DNA of 9,263 nucleotides from Mariprofundaceae bacterium. GTDB taxonomy: Bacteria > Pseudomonadota > Zetaproteobacteria > Mariprofundales > Mariprofundaceae. The notes below the pieces were generated by a model. The model was not told the DNA's origin. It ran no database searches and saw only the letters and a program-made list of their open reading frames with translations. The first letter of the stretch is position 1; each line of letters begins with the position of its first letter. The stretch is taken from positions 1-9,263 of the forward strand of contig JALVTX010000096.1 of assembly GCA_027035825.1 (NCBI GenBank), in the 5' to 3' direction. Position numbers and translations under genes: made by a program. Shown here piece by piece: positions 6,916 through 9,263 of this stretch.

Positions 6916-6930
6916 GGCGGCCGGGCCGCC
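6916..6930. promoter_or_regulatory. Perfect GC hairpin abutting the radical SAM start codon
   Basis: GGCGGC (6916-6921) and GCCGCC (6925-6930) are exact reverse complements around a 3-nt loop. On the minus-strand mRNA this 6-bp all-GC stem ends right at the ATG of the radical SAM gene and includes the nearest AGG-type ribosome-binding bases. It has no U-run, so it is not a classical terminator. It may lower translation of the enzyme relative to the peptide gene upstream, or stabilise the 3' end of a short peptide mRNA. Confidence 0.45.
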
Positions 6931-6955
6931 TGTGAGGTTGGCGGCTATGTCCGGA

Positions 6956-7291
6956 TTAACCTTTGGCGCACTTGGGCGCGCAGCCGCCGGGACGCTGGTA
7001 GCAGGCCCGTTTCTTGTTGCACTTGCGGCGCTTCTTGTTGCGTTTTGCCGGAGGGAGCGCCGGGTTGTTCATGTCGATGCACGGCTGGCAGGCCGAGGGT
7101 GCGCAGGAGCCGATGACGGCCTCGGCGTTCCTCGGCAGGCCGCCCAGGATCATCATGCCCAGCACGGCCGGCGGCACGTAGGCGCCGAGCTTCAGCAGCC
7201 GGCGCCGCGCCCGGAGCTCCTCGTCGGCGGGGGATGCCTCGCGCGCTTGCATGTCGGCTTCTTTTTCGGTTTCTTGAGTCGGCTTGGTCAT
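6956..7291 (-). CDS. Short Cys-rich, basic, signal-bearing peptide; candidate RiPP precursor
   Basis: The product is 111 residues in three parts. Residues 1-27 are hydrophilic and acidic. Next comes RRRLLKLGAYVPPAVLGMM (29-47), a Tat-like basic plus hydrophobic segment, ending at AEA (56-58), a fitting signal-peptidase site. The last 53 residues carry seven cysteines (63, 68, 71, 91, 97, 104, 108) and about a dozen Lys/Arg, with a 7-residue repeat (NKKRRKC, NKKRAC). The start is fixed by GGAGG 5 nt before the ATG at 7291; an ATG at 7303 is less well placed. It is first in the operon, directly ahead of radical SAM, PqqD-like and kinase genes, the usual place of a precursor. I do not recognise it as a named family. 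Alternatives are a Tat-exported Cys protein unrelated to modification, or a metal-binding peptide. Confidence 0.7.
   Translation of the reverse strand: MTKPTQETEKEADMQAREASPADEELRARRRLLKLGAYVPPAVLGMMILGGLPRNAEAVIGSCAPSACQPCIDMNNPALPPAKRNKKRRKCNKKRACYQRPGGCAPKCAKG
7011..7041. repeat. 10-bp direct repeat in the peptide gene, 21-bp period
   Basis: TTCTTGTTGC occurs at 7011-7020 and again at 7032-7041, exactly 21 bp apart. On the coding (minus) strand this gives two in-frame copies of the codons for NKK, within NKKRRKC followed by NKKRAC. The 7-codon period suggests an internal duplication that expanded the basic Cys tail, although AAG/AAC-rich coding could produce a similar match by chance. Confidence 0.5.
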
Positions 7292-7296
7292 CGCCA

Positions 7297-7301
7297 CCTC
7301 C
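7297..7301 (-). promoter_or_regulatory. Strong Shine-Dalgarno GGAGG for the Cys-rich peptide gene
   Basis: Minus-strand GGAGG lies 5 nt before the ATG at 7291. It is the best ribosome-binding site among the operon genes and decides the start at 7291 over the in-frame ATG at 7303, which overlaps it. High translation of the first gene fits a precursor needed in excess over its enzymes. Confidence 0.7.
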
Positions 7302-7316
7302 ATGTTGCCTGACCGT

Positions 7317-7327
7317 GGGAACTTCCC
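7317..7327. repeat. Small palindrome in the peptide-operon leader
   Basis: GGGAA (7317-7321) and TTCCC (7323-7327) are reverse complements around one base. The site falls about 17 nt downstream of the predicted operon transcription start and upstream of the nucleotidyltransferase -10, so it could be an operator acting on both directions. It is short and may be chance. Confidence 0.3.
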
Positions 7328-7350
7328 GTTCGGCTTATCAACAGCGAGCC

Positions 7351-7379
7351 AGTATAGTTGCATCCATGAAGGCGGACAA
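7351..7379 (-). promoter_or_regulatory. Sigma70-type promoter for the peptide/radical SAM operon
   Basis: On the minus strand, TTGTCC (7374-7379) matches the -35 at 4 of 6 positions. It is followed after exactly 17 bp by TATACT (7351-7356), which matches the -10 at 5 of 6. Transcription would start near 7344, giving a leader of about 50 nt with the GGAGG site. The -35 lies inside codons 3-5 of the divergent nucleotidyltransferase gene. Confidence 0.65.
7353..7358 (+). promoter_or_regulatory. Opposing -10 TATAGT for the nucleotidyltransferase gene
   Basis: Plus-strand TATAGT is a 5 of 6 match to the -10 consensus and ends 7 nt before the ATG at 7366, which fits a leaderless transcript because no Shine-Dalgarno is present. 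It overlaps the -10 of the opposite promoter by 4 bp (7353-7356), so the two could not be melted by polymerase at once. The -35 is poor (TTCGGC at 18-bp spacing), which suggests an activator or weak expression. Confidence 0.45.
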
Positions 7380-8502
7380 GAGATCGCCCGAGGCGCTGCG
7401 CGCGCACTGTTGCGGGCTGCTTGCGGGCCATGCGGACGGCGGCGCGGAGGCCGCGCTGTGGGAGCATGCTTGGCGCGAGGGCGTCGGCGCGTGCCTGTGG
7501 CATGCGCTGGAAGGGCGGATCGCCATGGATGCGGAGGTGTTCGACACCCATGTCCGCCAGCCGCTGCGGGTGCAGACGACGCAGGCGCTGCGCCAGCGCA
7601 GGGCGCTGGGGGAGCTGCTGGCGGCATTGCGCGGGCGCGACATTCCCTGTTTCGTGTTGCGCGGGGCCAGTCTCGCCGAGACGCTGTACGATCGCCCGGC
7701 GCTGCGGCCGCAGACGGACATTGACCTGCTCGTGGCCGGGGCCGATCTTGACGTCGCCGCCTCGGCGGCCGGGGCCATCGGGTTTCGCGCCCTGCCCGAG
7801 CACCCCCGGCTCTTGCTGCGCGCCGATGGCGCGCTGCTGGATTTGCACGCCGATCCGCTGGACATGGATCGCATTCGCGCCTGGTCGCACCTGACGCCGC
7901 TGCGCACTGAGGATTTCTTCGCCGGGGCGCGCGAGGGGCGGCTGGCGAATGCGCCGGCGCTGCTCGCGCCCGACGAACTGCTGATGCCGTACTTGTGCTT
8001 TCATGCGATGAAGCATTCCTTCGAGCGCCTGATCTGGCTGTGGGACATCGTGCTCCTGGCCCGCCGCATCGAGGCCCGGGGCGATTGGGACGCGGTGTTG
8101 GCGGGCGCGCGCCGCTGGCGGCTGGAGCGGCCGTGTTATTACGCGCTGGCCTATGCGGCGCGGCACCTGGATGCGCCCGTGCCCGATCCGGTGCTGGCGG
8201 AGCTTGCGCCGCGCATGGACTGGCGCGAGCGGGCGCTGTTTGCGCGGGTGATGGCGCACGAGGTCGTGCCGTTCCTGGCCGAGCGGCTGTTCGCGCGCAT
8301 GATGCCGGACGCGCGGACGCGGCTGGCCTTCTGGCGCGAAACCATCGTGCCGCGCGAATCGGTGCGGCGGCAGATCGCCGATGGCGAGGGTTGCGCCCGC
8401 TGCCAGTTCATCCGCAAGCGGCTGGCGCAGGCGTGGCGGCTGCTTCGCACGCTGGGCCGGGAGGTCGCGGGCTGGGGCAGGGCGGCGATCCGGCGGGTCT
8501 AG
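7366..8502 (+). CDS. Nucleotidyltransferase family protein (NTP_transf_5-like)
   Basis: The 378-residue product carries the core of the uncharacterised NTP_transf_5-type nucleotidyltransferases: FVLRGASLAETLY (97-109) and RPQTDIDLLV (114-123). D118 and D120 form the metal-binding DxD pair, with LLDLHADP further on as a likely third acidic position. A long alpha-helical C-terminal half follows (PDELLMPYLCFHAMKHSF, WLWDIVLLA). Family members are found beside HprK-related kinase, PqqD-like and radical SAM genes, but neither the nucleotide nor the acceptor is known. The ATG at 7366 is preferred because earlier codons overlap the opposite promoter, leader and peptide gene, and the family begins near here. 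No Shine-Dalgarno is visible. Although on the other strand, its promoter is intertwined with that of the peptide operon, which links them. Its TAG shares a CTAG with the stop of the next gene. Confidence 0.78.
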   Translation: MKADKRSPEALRAHCCGLLAGHADGGAEAALWEHAWREGVGACLWHALEGRIAMDAEVFDTHVRQPLRVQTTQALRQRRALGELLAALRGRDIPCFVLRGASLAETLYDRPALRPQTDIDLLVAGADLDVAASAAGAIGFRALPEHPRLLLRADGALLDLHADPLDMDRIRAWSHLTPLRTEDFFAGAREGRLANAPALLAPDELLMPYLCFHAMKHSFERLIWLWDIVLLARRIEARGDWDAVLAGARRWRLERPCYYALAYAARHLDAPVPDPVLAELAPRMDWRERALFARVMAHEVVPFLAERLFARMMPDARTRLAFWRETIVPRESVRRQIADGEGCARCQFIRKRLAQAWRLLRTLGREVAGWGRAAIRRV

Positions 8503-9263
8503 CGCCCGGTCGCGGATTCGGAAATCAGCGTCTCCATGCGGGTGAGCATCAGCACCAGCCGCATGGGGGCCGCGCCGCCGTCCTCGCGGCTTTCCATCTC
8601 GGCGCGGAGCGATTGGATGCCGGCCCAGTGGCGGTGACCGCCCCAGAGCGACTCGCCGGCGCGCAGCAGGTCGCGATGGCGCAGCGCCAGCAGCTGGCGC
8701 ATGGCTTCCCGCTTGAGCATGGCCAGCCGATGCAGCCATTCGCGGCGCAGGGCGTGCGCCTCCGCCTCGCCCCAGGTGGCGCTGCGCAACTGCTCCTCGG
8801 CCTCGCGGAAGGGCAGCAGGTGCAGGCAGGCCTGGTTGGCCTTCAGGCATCGCGCCAGCGGCGTATCTTCCGCGCCGGCGATGTGGATGGCGGCGGCGGT
8901 CTGGGCCAGTTCCGGCATGGCCGCGAGATGCGCCGCGTGCTCGGTGGCCAAGCCCGCCTGGCCGACGGTCTTGAGCAGTTGCAGGAAACGGCTGCTCTCC
9001 ATGCCGCCGATGCCGCGCGCCGCCAGCGAGCGCCGGAACCGGCGCAGCCCCGCGCGCTGGCGTTGCATCCATTCGCGGGTGATGTCCGCGGCCGGCGTCA
9101 GCCGCAGCAGTTCCTCGGCGAAGCGCATCAGGTGCTCCTGGAGTTCGCGCTGCATGGCGCAGGCGATGTCCACGTCGTCCACCTGCGCCCAGATGGCTTC
9201 GCGCAGGGCGGCGCCATCCAGCATGAATTCCGCCGCCATCAGGCCCTGGACGATCTCGCCGGT
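8499..9263 (-). CDS. C-terminal part of a large NAD-type glutamate dehydrogenase (probable, partial)
   Basis: The frame is open from the right window edge to a TAG at 8499, giving the last 254 residues of a longer protein. An internal ATG at 9239 is not needed as a start. The sequence is helical and matches my memory of the C-terminal region of bacterial about 1600-residue NAD-dependent glutamate dehydrogenases. The matching parts are a LREAIWAQVDDVD..AMQRELQEHL..ELL segment, then ITREWMQRQRAGLRRFRRSL, GLATEHAAHLAAMPEL, and a last helical part near TWGEAEAHALRREWLHRL. Those enzymes oxidise glutamate to 2-oxoglutarate and ammonia. The catalytic domain is outside the window, so the name rests on the tail alone. 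An uncharacterised helical protein is the alternative. It has no evident link to the peptide operon. Confidence 0.5.
   Translation of the reverse strand, partial: TGEIVQGLMAAEFMLDGAALREAIWAQVDDVDIACAMQRELQEHLMRFAEELLRLTPAADITREWMQRQRAGLRRFRRSLAARGIGGMESSRFLQLLKTVGQAGLATEHAAHLAAMPELAQTAAAIHIAGAEDTPLARCLKANQACLHLLPFREAEEQLRSATWGEAEAHALRREWLHRLAMLKREAMRQLLALRHRDLLRAGESLWGGHRHWAGIQSLRAEMESREDGGAAPMRLVLMLTRMETLISESATGR

Noticed and set aside
7292..7627. N-terminal extension of the Cys-rich peptide frame into the nucleotidyltransferase gene
   Set aside because: It lies antisense to a well-supported gene and upstream of the predicted promoter. GGAGG fixes the start at 7291.
7288..9072. A 594-codon minus-strand open frame across the nucleotidyltransferase and glutamate dehydrogenase-like genes
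   Set aside because: Its composition (Arg, Pro, Gln, His, Ala) is typical of antisense frames in high-GC DNA and it shows no recognisable motif.

Overview
The window is high-GC bacterial DNA, densely packed with genes. It most likely comes from a proteobacterium (Pseudomonadota, gamma or beta). This rests on what looks like the C-terminal end of a large NAD-type glutamate dehydrogenase, an HDOD protein, an HcaT-like MFS transporter and a PhoX-like lipoprotein. No rRNA, tRNA, CRISPR array, transposase or integrase was seen. I cannot name a genus from the sequence alone.

Layout. Positions 1-166 hold a nested 104-nt inverted repeat and perhaps the first codons of a gene leaving to the left. Positions 167-2045 (minus) carry an HDOD protein and a PhoX-like beta-propeller lipoprotein. 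Positions 2150-4485 (plus) carry an MFS transporter and an ATP-grasp ligase joined by an ATGA overlap. Positions 4475-7291 (minus) form a compact operon, read right to left: a short Cys-rich and Lys/Arg-rich secreted-type peptide, a radical SAM enzyme, a PqqD-like protein and an HprK-like kinase. Position 7366 starts a divergent (plus) NTP_transf_5-type nucleotidyltransferase. Positions 8499-9263 (minus) hold the 3' end of the probable glutamate dehydrogenase.

The most interesting region is 4475-8502. Radical SAM, PqqD-like carrier, HprK-related kinase and nucleotidyltransferase are a recurring set in peptide-modification (RiPP-like) loci. Here they sit beside a 111-residue protein with an acidic leader, an RRRLLK hydrophobic segment ending in AEA, and a very basic tail with seven cysteines. 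My reading is that this protein is the substrate. It would be held by the PqqD-like protein and/or the radical SAM N-terminus, modified by the radical SAM enzyme and exported, with the kinase and nucleotidyltransferase in unknown supporting roles. The MFS and ATP-grasp genes converge on this operon with an 11-bp stop-end overlap and could belong to it, but nothing in the sequence proves that.

Regulation visible in the sequence: a good sigma70-type promoter drives the peptide operon. Its -10 overlaps a -10 facing the opposite way for the nucleotidyltransferase gene. A perfect hairpin sits directly against the radical SAM start codon. Three genes (HDOD, MFS, nucleotidyltransferase) have a -10-like hexamer 6-7 nt before the ATG and no clear Shine-Dalgarno, which suggests leaderless transcripts.
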